NCBI GenBank assembly: GCA_003194525.1
Contig: NBIV01000055.1
Coordinates: 1 to 64,000, forward strand
Origin: Gracilariopsis chorda
Lineage: Eukaryota; Rhodophyta; Florideophyceae; Gracilariales; Gracilariaceae
DNA: 64,000 nucleotides
Direction: 5' to 3'
Below the pieces are notes generated by a model that made no database searches, was not told the origin of the DNA, and worked only from the letters and a program-made list of their open reading frames with translations. Position 1 is the first letter of the stretch; every line of letters begins with the position of its first letter. The translations under genes and the position numbers were made by a program. Shown piece after piece: positions 27,981 to 37,321 of the stretch.

Positions 27981-30776
27981 TTAGTCGACGCAGCGTTCAA
28001 TTTGCACAGCCGCGCCGGCCACGCCGTCCACGCCGTCCGCCCCGCGCTGCGACGCGCCCACCAGCGGCGCCAGCACCACCACGAAGCGCTGCGCGTCCAC
28101 AGCGCACGTCCAATGCACGCGCTCGCCCTTGAGCGCCGTCGCGTAGCGTTGAGCCAGAAGCGCGTCGCCGCGCGATTCCACTACTTGTCCCACCGCGCGC
28201 ACCCCCCCCAGCCGCAGCACCCCCTCGCACCCTCCCACCGCGCGCACGCGCAGATCCGCGTCCGTGCTCCACTGAGCGCATCGCACGCTATCGCATGCCG
28301 CCTGCATCAGCCCCCCCACCGACCCCTCCCGATCCCCTTCACACCCCCCGCTTTGCCCCGACCCGCCCGACCCGCTGCCAGTCCCAGTCCCACTCCCGCT
28401 CCCGCTCCCGCTCCCGTTGCCCCCGTCCTCGGGCGTCTCCTCCCGGTCGCTCGGCGGCGTGATTTCGCGCATCCCTCCCAGTTCCGCCTCCCCGTGAACC
28501 ATTGCCGGCACCCCAGTGTTCCCCGCCGCAATGTACGTCCCCTCCCACTCGCACTTGTCCTTCCCGTCCGCCCGCACCAGCCCATTGCGCCGTCGCTTGT
28601 TCGCCGCACGACCAGACCCCACCCGCACCTCGATCCCCACTCCCGAACCCCCATTCGCCCCACCCCCGTACCTGTCACCCACCTCCCCGCTCACCATCCC
28701 GGACCGTGACACCCGCTTGCCGTTAACGCTTATCTTGCCCGTAGATTGCGACATCGCATTGCTAGTACCCCGCTTATGTCGTTTGTTAGTCGCGTCCTCC
28801 ACGCTTTCAGCCACCTCCCCTTCCTTGCTATCCGCTCTTGCACTCCCCTTCTGCCGTCTGCTACTTGGTCTACCATTCTTCACCGCCCCGCCGTCCTCCT
28901 CGCCCCTACCCTCTTCTTCGTCCTCCTCGTCCTCCCCCTCATCTTCCTCCTCTTGTCCCTCCTCTTGTTTAGGCCGTGGTAAACCTTCCTTGCCGTGCGA
29001 CACAACTTCCTGTGCGCTCTCCTTCTTTCCACTCTCACCCTTCTCATCCATTCCATTCGCCTTTCTGCTGTGTCCACTTTGCTGCCCACGCCCAACCTTA
29101 CCACCCACCCCCGCTTTCGCACTCTTCGCCTTTCCAGCTCCGCTATCCGCCCAGTGCTCACGTGGGTGACCATGGTGCGGGTGGTGCTTGCCCTGTGCAT
29201 ACATATTAACAAGGCCACCGTTCCCGGAGTGCGACATTTCCGCCCAAGCATGTTGCGAAGCCCCTGCAAGATGCATCCTTCCATTCGCCGCCCCGTTCAT
29301 CATACCATCCATTCCACCCATGCCACCGTGCGTTCCAAACGCGCCGTACACGATACCATTCACCTGCGCCGCACTGCCACCCGCACTTCCGTCCGTCTGC
29401 GCGTGCGCAGTGCACCCATTTCTATAAGTATCATAGCCCGTTTGCGCCATTGGAGTGGACGTACTACCACCTCCGCCAACAATACCGTTTCTGCTACCAG
29501 CCCTGCCACCACTGCCGCTGCCGCTGCCGCTGCCGCTGCCGCTGCCGCTGCCGCTGCCGCTGCCCGCTTGCACGCCGTTAGGCGCTTGCGAACCCATACC
29601 GGCAACGCCGGCAGCGTTGTTCACACTATGCGACGGCGTGCCGCTCGCGGCCGATGCGTGATGCGGGTACAGCTGTTGTTCCATAACATTCACTTGAACC
29701 ATATTGTGAAACGCGCCCGGCGCGGCCGCGGAGTACGGGAATGGCGGAGCGAACGCGTAGGGCATGGCGGGTGCGCCGTAGAACTGCGGCGCCGCAGCTG
29801 TGGTGAGAGGCGCCGATACGGTTGGCTGATTTGTTGGCGGTAGTAGCGTTGTGGGTTGCGCAGCGCGCGGTAAAGGGAGGTGATAATTGTGGGACGATAC
29901 GCCGCCGTTTAGATAACAGTCACATCCCACCATTCCGCACATGTACGATATCGGCGGTGGGAATGCTATTGTGGCCAGGTGATGCGCAGGTATTCGCGGT
30001 GGATGCTGTTGTTGTTGCGGCCGTTGTTGTTGCTGCTGTTGGGCGCCTGATGTATGGTTTGTCTGTTGCAGTATATGCGGTTGCTGTTGTGATGGTTGTT
30101 GAGTTTGATGTTGTTGTTGCTGCTGCTGCTGTACATCGGTAGCGTAGGAAGACGGTTGAGATCGGTGCGCAACAAGATGATCAGGCGCATGAGACTGATG
30201 ATGATGGTGTCTAGCAATATGGGTGGCCACAGCGGCATGATGTGTGGCGTTGTGCGGTACGACCGGGGTGACGGACGGACTGACCCTGAAGATATGATCC
30301 TTTTTCTGCACGATGGAGTGAATTTCGTGTTTGTAATACTCCTTATCAGCAGCAGTAGCCTTTTCCTTTTCGAGCTTCTCCTTAAGCTTGTCCAGACTTT
30401 TGATCTTGCGGTGCGGCCACCGTTGCACGCCGTGTTTTCTGCACTGCTTTTTGAGGGCGGTCACGCAAACGCGCAGCTGTTTTGCGGCGGTGTTAATTGG
30501 CAGATGAAAGCAGCGGGAGAGCTCCTGATAAGTGAGCGTACGTCCACGCGACGACTCCTGCTGCTGCACGGGTTGGTGGTGCGGCTGGCGGTGGGGATTG
30601 TGGTGATGGTTGGGTTGGGAACGGGGGCTATGTTGAGTTGGCGAGGATGCATTGGCGGGGGGGGGGCGCATGGGGGCATCGCCGGGGCGCTGCGAAGATT
30701 GGTGGTCTGGAGCGGAGGACGACGGCGGCGGAGGCGGGGGTGGAGGCGGGGGTGGTGGAGGCGGAGGTGGACACAT
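27981..30776 (-). CDS. RWP-RK domain transcription factor
   Basis: The product is 931 residues from the first in-frame ATG (30776), which begins with a run of about 17 prolines. The RWP-RK domain lies at about residues 78-140: LTYQELSRCFHLPINTAAKQL is the first helix pair, followed by CRKHGVQRWPHRKI carrying the signature RWPHRK and a basic coiled stretch (DKLKEKLEKEKATAADKEY). RWP-RK proteins (NIN-like and RKD) are plant and algal DNA-binding regulators of nitrogen response and gamete identity. No NIN-type PB1 domain is visible, so RKD-like is closer. The remaining 750 residues are low complexity: poly-Gln, a (Ser-Gly)n run at 29513-29563, an acidic Glu/Asp run and Gly-rich tracts. The start is uncertain. 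Confidence 0.85.
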   Translation of the reverse strand: MCPPPPPPPPPPPPPPPPSSSAPDHQSSQRPGDAPMRPPPANASSPTQHSPRSQPNHHHNPHRQPHHQPVQQQESSRGRTLTYQELSRCFHLPINTAAKQLRVCVTALKKQCRKHGVQRWPHRKIKSLDKLKEKLEKEKATAADKEYYKHEIHSIVQKKDHIFRVSPSVTPVVPHNATHHAAVATHIARHHHHQSHAPDHLVAHRSQPSSYATDVQQQQQQQHQTQQPSQQQPHILQQTNHTSGAQQQQQQRPQQQQHPPRIPAHHLATIAFPPPISYMCGMVGCDCYLNGGVSSHNYHLPLPRAAQPTTLLPPTNQPTVSAPLTTAAAPQFYGAPAMPYAFAPPFPYSAAAPGAFHNMVQVNVMEQQLYPHHASAASGTPSHSVNNAAGVAGMGSQAPNGVQAGSGSGSGSGSGSGSGSGSGGRAGSRNGIVGGGGSTSTPMAQTGYDTYRNGCTAHAQTDGSAGGSAAQVNGIVYGAFGTHGGMGGMDGMMNGAANGRMHLAGASQHAWAEMSHSGNGGLVNMYAQGKHHPHHGHPREHWADSGAGKAKSAKAGVGGKVGRGQQSGHSRKANGMDEKGESGKKESAQEVVSHGKEGLPRPKQEEGQEEEDEGEDEEDEEEGRGEEDGGAVKNGRPSSRRQKGSARADSKEGEVAESVEDATNKRHKRGTSNAMSQSTGKISVNGKRVSRSGMVSGEVGDRYGGGANGGSGVGIEVRVGSGRAANKRRRNGLVRADGKDKCEWEGTYIAAGNTGVPAMVHGEAELGGMREITPPSDREETPEDGGNGSGSGSGSGTGTGSGSGGSGQSGGCEGDREGSVGGLMQAACDSVRCAQWSTDADLRVRAVGGCEGVLRLGGVRAVGQVVESRGDALLAQRYATALKGERVHWTCAVDAQRFVVVLAPLVGASQRGADGVDGVAGAAVQIERCVD
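29513..29563 (+). repeat. (CCGCTG)n hexanucleotide repeat coding for Ser-Gly
   Basis: About eight hexamers within the RWP-RK gene encode alternating Ser and Gly on the minus strand. Length is likely polymorphic. Confidence 0.85.
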
Positions 30777-31531
30777 GAGAGCAATGAGAGGGGCGCACGA
30801 CACGGCACTGCACAGGCGGAGGAGGAAGTGCGTTGAAGTGCGGCATACGTGCTGTGGCGAGCAAGAGGGGGGCGGTGCGTTATGCAACGAGCGCGGCGAC
30901 GATGAAAAGGCGGCGAAGCGTTCCGAGGCGGGAGGCGGATACGCAGCAACGAAAGAATCTTAGACACAAGCGGTACGCGTATGTCGGGCGATAAGAGCGC
31001 GCGCGCCTTGAGGTGGGGCGCAGAGGGGGCGGAGTGAGCGCACGTTGCGTGCTCGAGACGGGCGGCGAAGCGACGGGTTGCGCGCACCAAATCGCTGCTA
31101 GAAGATATTTTGTGCTTGTGCTTGTGCTTGCGCAGTTGTCACGCCGCCTATTGGCCGCACCCCCACCATAAAAATCGCAAAAATTCCGCGCGGGCCGATC
31201 GGGCCCTTGCAGCGCGATGCCAGCGGCTGCCGACGGAGGCGGGTGTGCACGCCAATCAGCGTCCAATAAAAATCGTGCTCCAAGATATTTCTTCCCGCGC
31301 TCGCTGCAATCAGCACCCACAATCTCACAGCCAGCGGAGCCGCTTCAATCGTGGACGCGTATCACGCGTGGAACGCGTGGCGTCGTGGCCACCTGGCGCT
31401 CGTAACTGCCCTTGTCAGCTTTGTGCGCTACCACGCGTGACTGACCACCACATTACAGCGCTCGCGGAGAGCACGCCCGCTCCCAAACGGCTCGAGAAGA
31501 GGAGCGCGTGTCGTGCCACGCCGCGCAATTG
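30777..31531. promoter_or_regulatory. Divergent promoter region of RWP-RK and glycosyltransferase genes
   Basis: The two flanking genes point away from each other. The region holds three CCAAT boxes: ATTGG at 31150-31154, CCAAT at 31252-31256 and CCAAT at 31263-31267. A short TTGTGC repeat lies around 31113-31135. CCAAT boxes are usually read by NF-Y in eukaryotes, and shared control is a guess. Confidence 0.4.
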
Positions 31532-31537
31532 TATAAA
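31532..31537 (+). promoter_or_regulatory. TATA box (TATAAA) of the glycosyltransferase gene
   Basis: TATAAA stands 325 bp before the chosen ATG and downstream of the CCAAT boxes. This order is a textbook core promoter and implies a 5' untranslated region of about 300 nt containing simple repeats. Confidence 0.5.
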
Positions 31538-31704
31538 CGCGCGCAGCAGCGCCTTACCAGAAGTGTCCGCGCACCGCTGCCGCCCGTCCAGTCTGCACCT
31601 GCCGATCGCCCGCCTGCCCCTTTCAAAAAAACGTACACCCGAACCCCGCCCCCTTTCACGCTCCTAACGCGCGCGAATGTGCCCTTCTTACCCGTCGTTG
31701 TCCC

Positions 31705-31718
31705 GCAGCAGCAGCAGC

Positions 31719-31778
<60 letters not shown>

Positions 31779-31861
31779 GGCTCAGGCGCCAGCAGCGGCA
31801 GCAGCAGCCGCGGCAGCTCATCATCGCCATCGCCATCGCCATCGCCATCGCCATCGCCATC
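31705..31861 (+). repeat. (CAG)n and (CATCGC)n repeats in the 5' leader
   Basis: A CAG tract at 31705-31779, an imperfect CAG/CGG stretch, and about six CATCGC hexamers at 31820-31861 run directly into the start codon. They are open in frame with the next gene (Gln-rich, then Ile-Ala repeats), but no ATG precedes them, so they are treated as untranslated leader. Confidence 0.75.
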
Positions 31862-33559
31862 ATGGCGTTCTCCGTCTTCCCCGTTAATGTCTTTTCCTCC
31901 GCCGTTCGCCGTGCCATTCGCCGTTATTCACGCACGCTCTCCGTTTCAGGACGTCGAACTAAGCTTCTTCCCGCCCGACTCTCTACCTGCCACACCCTCT
32001 CCCTAGCCGCCGTGCTGTCCTTAACGGCCGTGCTCTATGTTGTGCGCCTAGCCTCTACTCAACCCGAAGAACCGTTCTCCGTTTTCAACCGTCAGCGCCT
32101 CCTCGGCTCCAACTCAATTTCATCCCTTACAACCCCCTTTGCTCCCGCAACCGATACGTCTCCGCCACTGCTAACGGCGCTCGGTCCGCTTCGCAATCAT
32201 GTTGACGCGATTGTCGCGAACGGCGCCGCCCCGCATCACGCCCTGGTGCATGTGTACATGCTGCCACCGCACGTGGTGGCTCACATGGCGCCGTCCCTCG
32301 CCGCAACGCTCTATTGGAAACTTGTGTACACGGACGTGATCACAGCTCTGCATTCGGGTACATCCGGCCCCGTGTTTGAGGCGCGTGCGCGCGTGCTATT
32401 CATCCACACGCAGAACGGGCTCGGCAACCGTCTCCGCGCGCTGGCCTCCGGCCTCGCCATTGCGCGCGCTACTCAGCGCGTGCCCGTAGTTGTTTGGGAG
32501 AAGGACCCGCATCTGGGCGCGGACATCGCGGAGATTTTCAGCACGTCGGCAAACGGCTCCGACATTGACACTGTGCTGTACAAGGATTTGGTGGTTATGC
32601 ACTCGTTCGCGGAATGGCGCACGGTGGCTGCCGCCAACTGCACCTGGCACGGTGTAAGTTATATGGAAAAGGATGGACTGGGGGCCGAGCCCAGCGTGGT
32701 GATGCATTTTCAAATGCCTAATCGCACCGTCGATGCGTCTGAATCCATGCGTGTGGCGCGCGACGTCAAGGTGAGCGACACTAAGGTGCAGCTGACCGCG
32801 CGCCATGTTGAGCTCCATGACGGCGACGCGCGACTGAACTCCAACGGCGGGCTCATCCACGTCGGCAAGCATGTTTACTTCAAGAGCGCCTACGTGGCTA
32901 ATACGGAGCCGGACGAGCTTAGCACGCGTAGTGTGGTGAACCACGAGCTGCGCCAGCTGCGGCCCAGCGCGGCGGTGATGCAAATTGTGGACAGTTTGGA
33001 TGGTGGAGCGCTGAGAAACGCGATCGGGGTGCACATCCGGTCGCGCAGTCTAGCGCACGACAATGTGGACGTGCGCACAAGGTGCGAGTACACGCGCGCG
33101 GGGGCGCGTGTGACGGACTACTGGCGGTCGCGGTCGTCGGTGGCTGTATTTGTGAAGAAGATGAGGTGGGCGATTCGCAGAGAGAAGCATGTGCGGTTCT
33201 TCGTTGCGACGGACGATGTGGCAGTGCTGCGCTCGCTGCGGAAGCGGTTTGGCGAGCGAATCATGTGGATTGAACGCGGATGCGATGACCGGCGCGAAGG
33301 ATGTGTGAAGTTCGCCATGGCGGACTTGATGTGTCTGGCGCGGACTAGAAAGATCTACGGGTCGAACTGGAGCTCGTTTTCGGAGGCTGCGGGGAGACTG
33401 GGCAACAAGTCGGTGTACTTGAGTGGGTATCACTTTGGGCGGCGGCGTGGACTTCGACGGCGATGGGACCGTGTTTATATGGGCGTTGGGCGCGTTTTCG
33501 ACAGCGTCATGTGGTGGTGGCCGTCGTGGCTGACGCTGCCGTGGAAGCGATGTGCGTGA
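31862..33559 (+). CDS. Type II membrane glycosyltransferase (O-fucosyltransferase-like fold)
   Basis: The 565-residue protein has a single N-terminal membrane anchor (about residues 42-66, SLAAVLSLTAVLYVV) after a basic stretch, the layout of Golgi type II enzymes. Three fucosyltransferase-like motifs are visible: HTQNGLGNRLRALASGLAIA around residue 180, IGVHIRSRS around 390 with the basic residues that bind nucleotide sugar, and MADLMCLARTRKIYGSNWSS near 495. These match the GT-B O-/alpha-1,2-/1,6-fucosyltransferase superfamily. The donor and acceptor cannot be read from the sequence; sulfated galactan or N-glycan decoration would fit a red alga. The ATG is the first one in the frame. Confidence 0.75.
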   Translation: MAFSVFPVNVFSSAVRRAIRRYSRTLSVSGRRTKLLPARLSTCHTLSLAAVLSLTAVLYVVRLASTQPEEPFSVFNRQRLLGSNSISSLTTPFAPATDTSPPLLTALGPLRNHVDAIVANGAAPHHALVHVYMLPPHVVAHMAPSLAATLYWKLVYTDVITALHSGTSGPVFEARARVLFIHTQNGLGNRLRALASGLAIARATQRVPVVVWEKDPHLGADIAEIFSTSANGSDIDTVLYKDLVVMHSFAEWRTVAAANCTWHGVSYMEKDGLGAEPSVVMHFQMPNRTVDASESMRVARDVKVSDTKVQLTARHVELHDGDARLNSNGGLIHVGKHVYFKSAYVANTEPDELSTRSVVNHELRQLRPSAAVMQIVDSLDGGALRNAIGVHIRSRSLAHDNVDVRTRCEYTRAGARVTDYWRSRSSVAVFVKKMRWAIRREKHVRFFVATDDVAVLRSLRKRFGERIMWIERGCDDRREGCVKFAMADLMCLARTRKIYGSNWSSFSEAAGRLGNKSVYLSGYHFGRRRGLRRRWDRVYMGVGRVFDSVMWWWPSWLTLPWKRCA

Positions 33560-33905
33560 ATGGTAGTAGCATCATGCCAAGGGTACAGGATAATGTTGTA
33601 TGATTTGCATGCGTGGATGAACAATTTTCGATGGTACTACCAAAGGTAACAGATAAAAGCTCATGTATGTGGACGATCGCTCTTTCTCTTCGACGCGCCT
33701 TGTGTGTGCGTTGCGGTTCGGGAATGGCGTGCACAGTGCGCTGCAGCGGTTTCGTTCGCTCGCGAGAGGTGCGCTACCGCGGGGCGCTGGCGGCGCACCG
33801 GTCAGCCGCGCTGACTGACTGTGCAAGCGCACGTCAGGGCGTGTGGTCGGCCATTTACAGTACACACTCTGCATTACAGCACACGCGAACAGAACACAGC
33901 CGCGC
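33560..33905. other. Convergent intergenic spacer
   Basis: This spacer of 346 bp lies between the stop codons of two convergent genes. It must hold both 3' ends. I see no additional gene. Confidence 0.5.
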
Positions 33906-35108
33906 TCAGAGCAACAGCAGCTCCTGCGCCCAGCCGTGGCGATCTTCCGCCTCGCCGTACTGGATGGCGCGCACTTTGCGGTACAGACTGTGCAATCGCT
34001 CGCCGACGCGGTCGGGCTCATCCCCAATTTCGTACAACTTGCTGCCGCGCACGACGCGCGTCACAGCGGTGATAACCACCGCCGTGCCACACGCGCCCAC
34101 CTCGTCAAACGTCTCCAGCTCATCAATGTCCACTTCTCGTTCCTCCACCATCATGCCGTCGTCCCGCGCCAATTGAATCAACGTCTTGTTCGTAATGCTC
34201 GGCAACACCGACCTCGAATTGGGCGTCACATACGTGTTGCCCTTCAACGCGAAGAAGTTGGACGTCCCAAACTCCTCAATTGTCCGTCGGTTCTGCGCAT
34301 CCAAGTACAGATTTATCGGATATCCCGCGCTCTTGCCCATCATGTTGGGCAACAGATCAGCCGCGTAATTGCCCGCCACCTTCACATGACCCACCCCCTT
34401 CGGCGCAGCACGGTCGTAATCCTCCATCACAATGGCCGTCACAGGAGACAATCCGCCTTTGTAGTAATCGCCCACCGGCACCACCATCACCAACAACGTA
34501 AACTCATCCGACGACTGCAGCCCAATCTTCGCGCCGCTGCCAAACAGAATCGGCCGAATGTACAATGATCCACCCGTCCCATACGGCGGAACAAACTGTT
34601 CATTCTCTCTCACAGCCGTGTGCACCGCCTCAAGAAACAGCTGCTCCGGCACGTTGGGAATCACCAGTCGCGCCGCAGACGAGCTCATTCGTTTGGCATT
34701 CTCGTCGGCGCGGAAAATACGCACGCGCCCGTCGCGACCGCGAAACGCCTTGAGACCCTCGAAACAACTTTGGCCGTAGTGCAACGCCGTGTTTGCAATA
34801 TGCATTCGCACGTACGGCTCATCCACACGTTGTAACGCGCTCCATTCTCCGTCCTTCCACACGCTTTGCACGTGACATGCCGTCTGGATGTATTGGAAGC
34901 CTAGGTTGTTCCAGTCGATCTTGGGCACGGTTCGACGCACCTCGTATTGCACCATGCGCGGCTGACTGAAAGCGCGTCCTGTCTTCGGAGCAGTGGCGGT
35001 CGTCGACGGCGTGCGCTGCGCTGCGTGGCGGTTAGTCAGGTCGCAGCAGTGTTGAACGCCGGATGTAAACGTGCTCTGACGCACGGCCATGGGGGAAACA
35101 AACGCCAT
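33906..35108 (-). CDS. BCAT: Branched-chain amino-acid aminotransferase, plastid or mitochondrial
   Basis: The 400-residue enzyme transfers the amino group between Leu/Ile/Val and 2-oxoglutarate in the last step of branched-chain synthesis or the first of breakdown. Fold-type IV PLP landmarks are HYGQSCFEGLKAF (residues 110-122), the Arg-rich LYIRPILFG, the PLP-binding lysine K243 in GVGHVKVAGNYAADLLP, then EEFGTSNFFAL and the final PGVT-like box replaced by SRSVLPSITNKTL. The first 55 residues are basic and Ser/Thr/Ala-rich, fitting an organelle transit peptide. The ATG at 35108 is preferred because a TATA-like box lies 86 bp upstream. A longer open frame upstream would run through that box. 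Confidence 0.92.
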   Translation of the reverse strand: MAFVSPMAVRQSTFTSGVQHCCDLTNRHAAQRTPSTTATAPKTGRAFSQPRMVQYEVRRTVPKIDWNNLGFQYIQTACHVQSVWKDGEWSALQRVDEPYVRMHIANTALHYGQSCFEGLKAFRGRDGRVRIFRADENAKRMSSSAARLVIPNVPEQLFLEAVHTAVRENEQFVPPYGTGGSLYIRPILFGSGAKIGLQSSDEFTLLVMVVPVGDYYKGGLSPVTAIVMEDYDRAAPKGVGHVKVAGNYAADLLPNMMGKSAGYPINLYLDAQNRRTIEEFGTSNFFALKGNTYVTPNSRSVLPSITNKTLIQLARDDGMMVEEREVDIDELETFDEVGACGTAVVITAVTRVVRGSKLYEIGDEPDRVGERLHSLYRKVRAIQYGEAEDRHGWAQELLLL

Positions 35109-35193
35109 GTTGCTTGAAACGAATGAAAGGAACGCGGAGTGAGCGCAGAATGGGTGCGAGTGGGGGGGGAGGGGGGGGGATGCGCCCAGCTTT

Positions 35194-35199
35194 CTTATA
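35194..35199 (-). promoter_or_regulatory. TATA-like box (TATAAG) of BCAT
   Basis: The minus strand reads GTATAAGAAA here, 86 bp before the chosen start codon. ATTGG/CCAAT strings farther upstream (about 35305 and 35354) complete a plausible core promoter. Confidence 0.5.
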
Positions 35200-36434
35200 C
35201 CAAGTGCGCGCGGCCGTGGGATGGACACAACTGCGACGATTGACGTGTGATCACAGAGTCGATTGCAACGAAGGGGCGCTGTTCCCCTGAAGAAAGGGCT
35301 GCCATTGGCGCTGCTCCAAACGCCACCACACGCCGCACACGTGTCGGCACCCTGCGCCAATTGCGGCGCCGTTGGCCATGGCTCCCCTTTGCCAACGTGT
35401 TACAGGTCGCTGTCAGTTGCACTTTGACAGCGAGAGTGAGTTGGATGCGCGTGGCTAACCCTGAACTCACCGTCTTGGAGAATAACTTACGTCTTCTAAC
35501 CTTATTGTGCTCGCAACCGTTACCGCTCCGTTAGGTGCTTGTTTCCCACCCACAATTACAGCCATCGAGTCATCACCCGTGCCAAACTGCCGCTTGCTGC
35601 CGTGTTTTGTTCACCCTCTTGGACGTTGTACATGTCCCCAAATTACTGAGGTGTCCGAACTTCGGACTCCGAACAAACCGCCCACTGCCACAGCGCCCCC
35701 TGAATGAAACACGCAAGCCCATCGAACGCGGAAAAGGCACACGCAGCTGAGCCCTGTATTCTGCGTATGATACACTACAACCTCCAGCTGTTTTGCCTCT
35801 TGCCCTTCGCTTGCAAGGGATAACGTCTAGCTTTTCTGTGCTGCCAAGTGCGCCTGGTTTGTCCTCGGAGGGTCGCATACCAAACGGTTAACCCTGTTAA
35901 CCCTTTACCTCATCCTGCGTGACTGTTTGCAGAGCTTGACAGTGAAACTAGTCTTACAAGAGCACGCTTTCATGCAAACTATTCATAACAAAATCCGCCT
36001 AAACCGTGCAACGTTAAATACACAAACGGTTAGCTAAAATTGCTAGCCCTGTAACCCTTTATGCTTCTAACCCTTCACCAGCTTCAAAATGAACCAGTCA
36101 TTCGTGCTCCACCCTTGGTACTAGGTACTAGGCAGCGAAGAACAAACACCCTTCGGTGATGCTGCAGCTATTCAGCTTTGTTGCGCTACAAGTATCCGAA
36201 ACCATGCTCTCCACACTTGAAATCGGATCACCGAACAGCAAGCAACTAACGAAAACATCGAACCTGTTTTTGAAACGTTTCAAATAACCAAACAAATGAG
36301 CTGTGAATCGTCGTAGCCTTTTGTATCTCGTACATCTCATCTGGGCATGGCAACCCGCCAGAGGCCCCAACGGGCACAACGCTGCGGTCTCATCGCCGTC
36401 ACAAGACGCGCAACCTATCGATCGTCTCACACAA
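35200..36434. other. Intergenic between BCAT and psbQ'
   Basis: Head-to-head spacing separates BCAT (minus) and psbQ' (plus). Two copies of AACCCTTTA lie at 35899-35907 and 36052-36060, with near-copies beside them (GTTAACCC, CTAACCCTTC). No supported gene is present. Short frames at 36128-36544 on the minus strand overlap psbQ' and look like chance. Confidence 0.45.
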
Positions 36435-37007
36435 ATGTGCAACCACCAAAAAGAAAAAATGAAAGCAGCAGTGGGATTCATAGCGTCAACAGCGCTCGCA
36501 CAGATGAGCCGCTCAAAGCGGTCAAACCACGCAAGCACCAACACAATGCCACGCCGAGAAGCACTACTGGTGCTCTGCGCGAGTGTGACAAGCGCGTTAC
36601 TACCGTCAACACAGGTGAAGAGCGAACAATACCTTCCGGCCGGCGCAGCTCAGTTCTCCCGAGTACTAGCCGCGCAGAAACAGTGGGGCAGTTTGAAGCC
36701 CGTGCTACAAAGCGGTCGCACACTAGACGACTCGGAATGGGAAAACCTCAGAACAATTCTACGCGCCATCTACCAAGTAAGCAGCGACATGGAATACATC
36801 GCCAAACCATGGGCGGCAGACTTGAAAAGCAGTGCCACACAAGATATTCAAAAGCTACGTCGCACTCTGAAGGACATGGATCAACCCGCAAAACAACGTC
36901 AACTGGAAGAGTTCAGCAACAAGTACCAAGAGGTACAAGATTTATTCGAGTCGTTCTTCAAAACGTTTAGCCAGGCTAGCGTAGGAGATGTGCCGGATGA
37001 ACTCTAG
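36435..37007 (+). CDS. psbQ': PsbQ'-like luminal protein of photosystem II
   Basis: The protein has up to 190 residues; an ATG at 36459 (MKAAVGF...) is an equally good start and gives a more typical plastid transit peptide. The bipartite targeting region is a basic Ser/Ala stretch, then a twin-arginine thylakoid signal (PRREALLVLCASVTSALLP, RR at 40-41), with likely cleavage after TQVKS. The mature part of about 125 residues is all-helical (AAQKQWGSLKPVLQSG, WENLRTILRAIYQVSSDM, DIQKLRRTLKDMD, LEEFSNKYQEVQDLFESFF), the four-helix PsbQ fold of red algal PSII, where PsbQ' helps stabilise the oxygen-evolving site from the lumen. The stop codon overlaps that of the convergent next gene. Confidence 0.82.
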   Translation: MCNHQKEKMKAAVGFIASTALAQMSRSKRSNHASTNTMPRREALLVLCASVTSALLPSTQVKSEQYLPAGAAQFSRVLAAQKQWGSLKPVLQSGRTLDDSEWENLRTILRAIYQVSSDMEYIAKPWAADLKSSATQDIQKLRRTLKDMDQPAKQRQLEEFSNKYQEVQDLFESFFKTFSQASVGDVPDEL

Positions 37008-37321
37008 TTTCGGCGTTGATCATATTCACCGAGGAAGTCTTCTTTGTTTTGAGAGCCGTCAAACTGAAGGTAGAAGACGAGGAATGCGGCTGGAATTAGA
37101 ATGAGTGGAAGGAAAAGAAGCGGGGAATCAATGCCCAGTCCTTCTCCAGTGCCCTCAGTGGCTAGGGCGGGGGCAACGGTTGCCAGCGTTGTTGGGAGAG
37201 CGGCAATTCGCGCGGCATGCTTGCGCAGAGACATCTGCGGGGCGCGGCGCGGGGAGACGGCGATGGCGCGCGTGCGCGCGGTGAGGGGGAGCGAGGTGGC
37301 AGGGATGAATGCGGACACCAT
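37004..37321 (-). CDS. psbW: Small thylakoid membrane protein, probably PsbW-like
   Basis: The 105-residue precursor has a 52-residue basic, Ser/Ala/Pro/Arg-rich transit peptide (MVSAFIPATSLPLTARTRAI...), a hydrophobic Ala-rich stretch ending APALA (lumen-type cleavage site), then a short mature protein. This begins ATEGTGEGLGIDS, crosses the membrane once (PLLFLPLILIPAAFLVFYL) and ends in a charged tail (NKEDFLGEYDQRRN). The EGTG...G(I/L) start before a single helix is the pattern of the PSII subunit PsbW. The match is short, so another one-helix PSII/PSI subunit is possible. The ATG at 37321 gives the best targeting peptide. A longer upstream frame is open. Its stop codon shares bases with that of psbQ'. 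Confidence 0.6.
   Translation of the reverse strand: MVSAFIPATSLPLTARTRAIAVSPRRAPQMSLRKHAARIAALPTTLATVAPALATEGTGEGLGIDSPLLFLPLILIPAAFLVFYLQFDGSQNKEDFLGEYDQRRN

Noticed and set aside
27882..28709. 275-codon plus-strand frame antisense to the RWP-RK gene
   Set aside because: Low-complexity His/Pro/Arg composition and no domain; it mirrors the Gly-rich tail on the other strand.
31508..31861. Poly-Gln/Ile-Ala N-terminal extension of the glycosyltransferase
   Set aside because: No ATG; it is simple repeat DNA upstream of the first ATG.
35109..35360. N-terminal extension of BCAT by 84 residues
   Set aside because: It would run through the TATA-like box, and the downstream ATG gives a better transit peptide.
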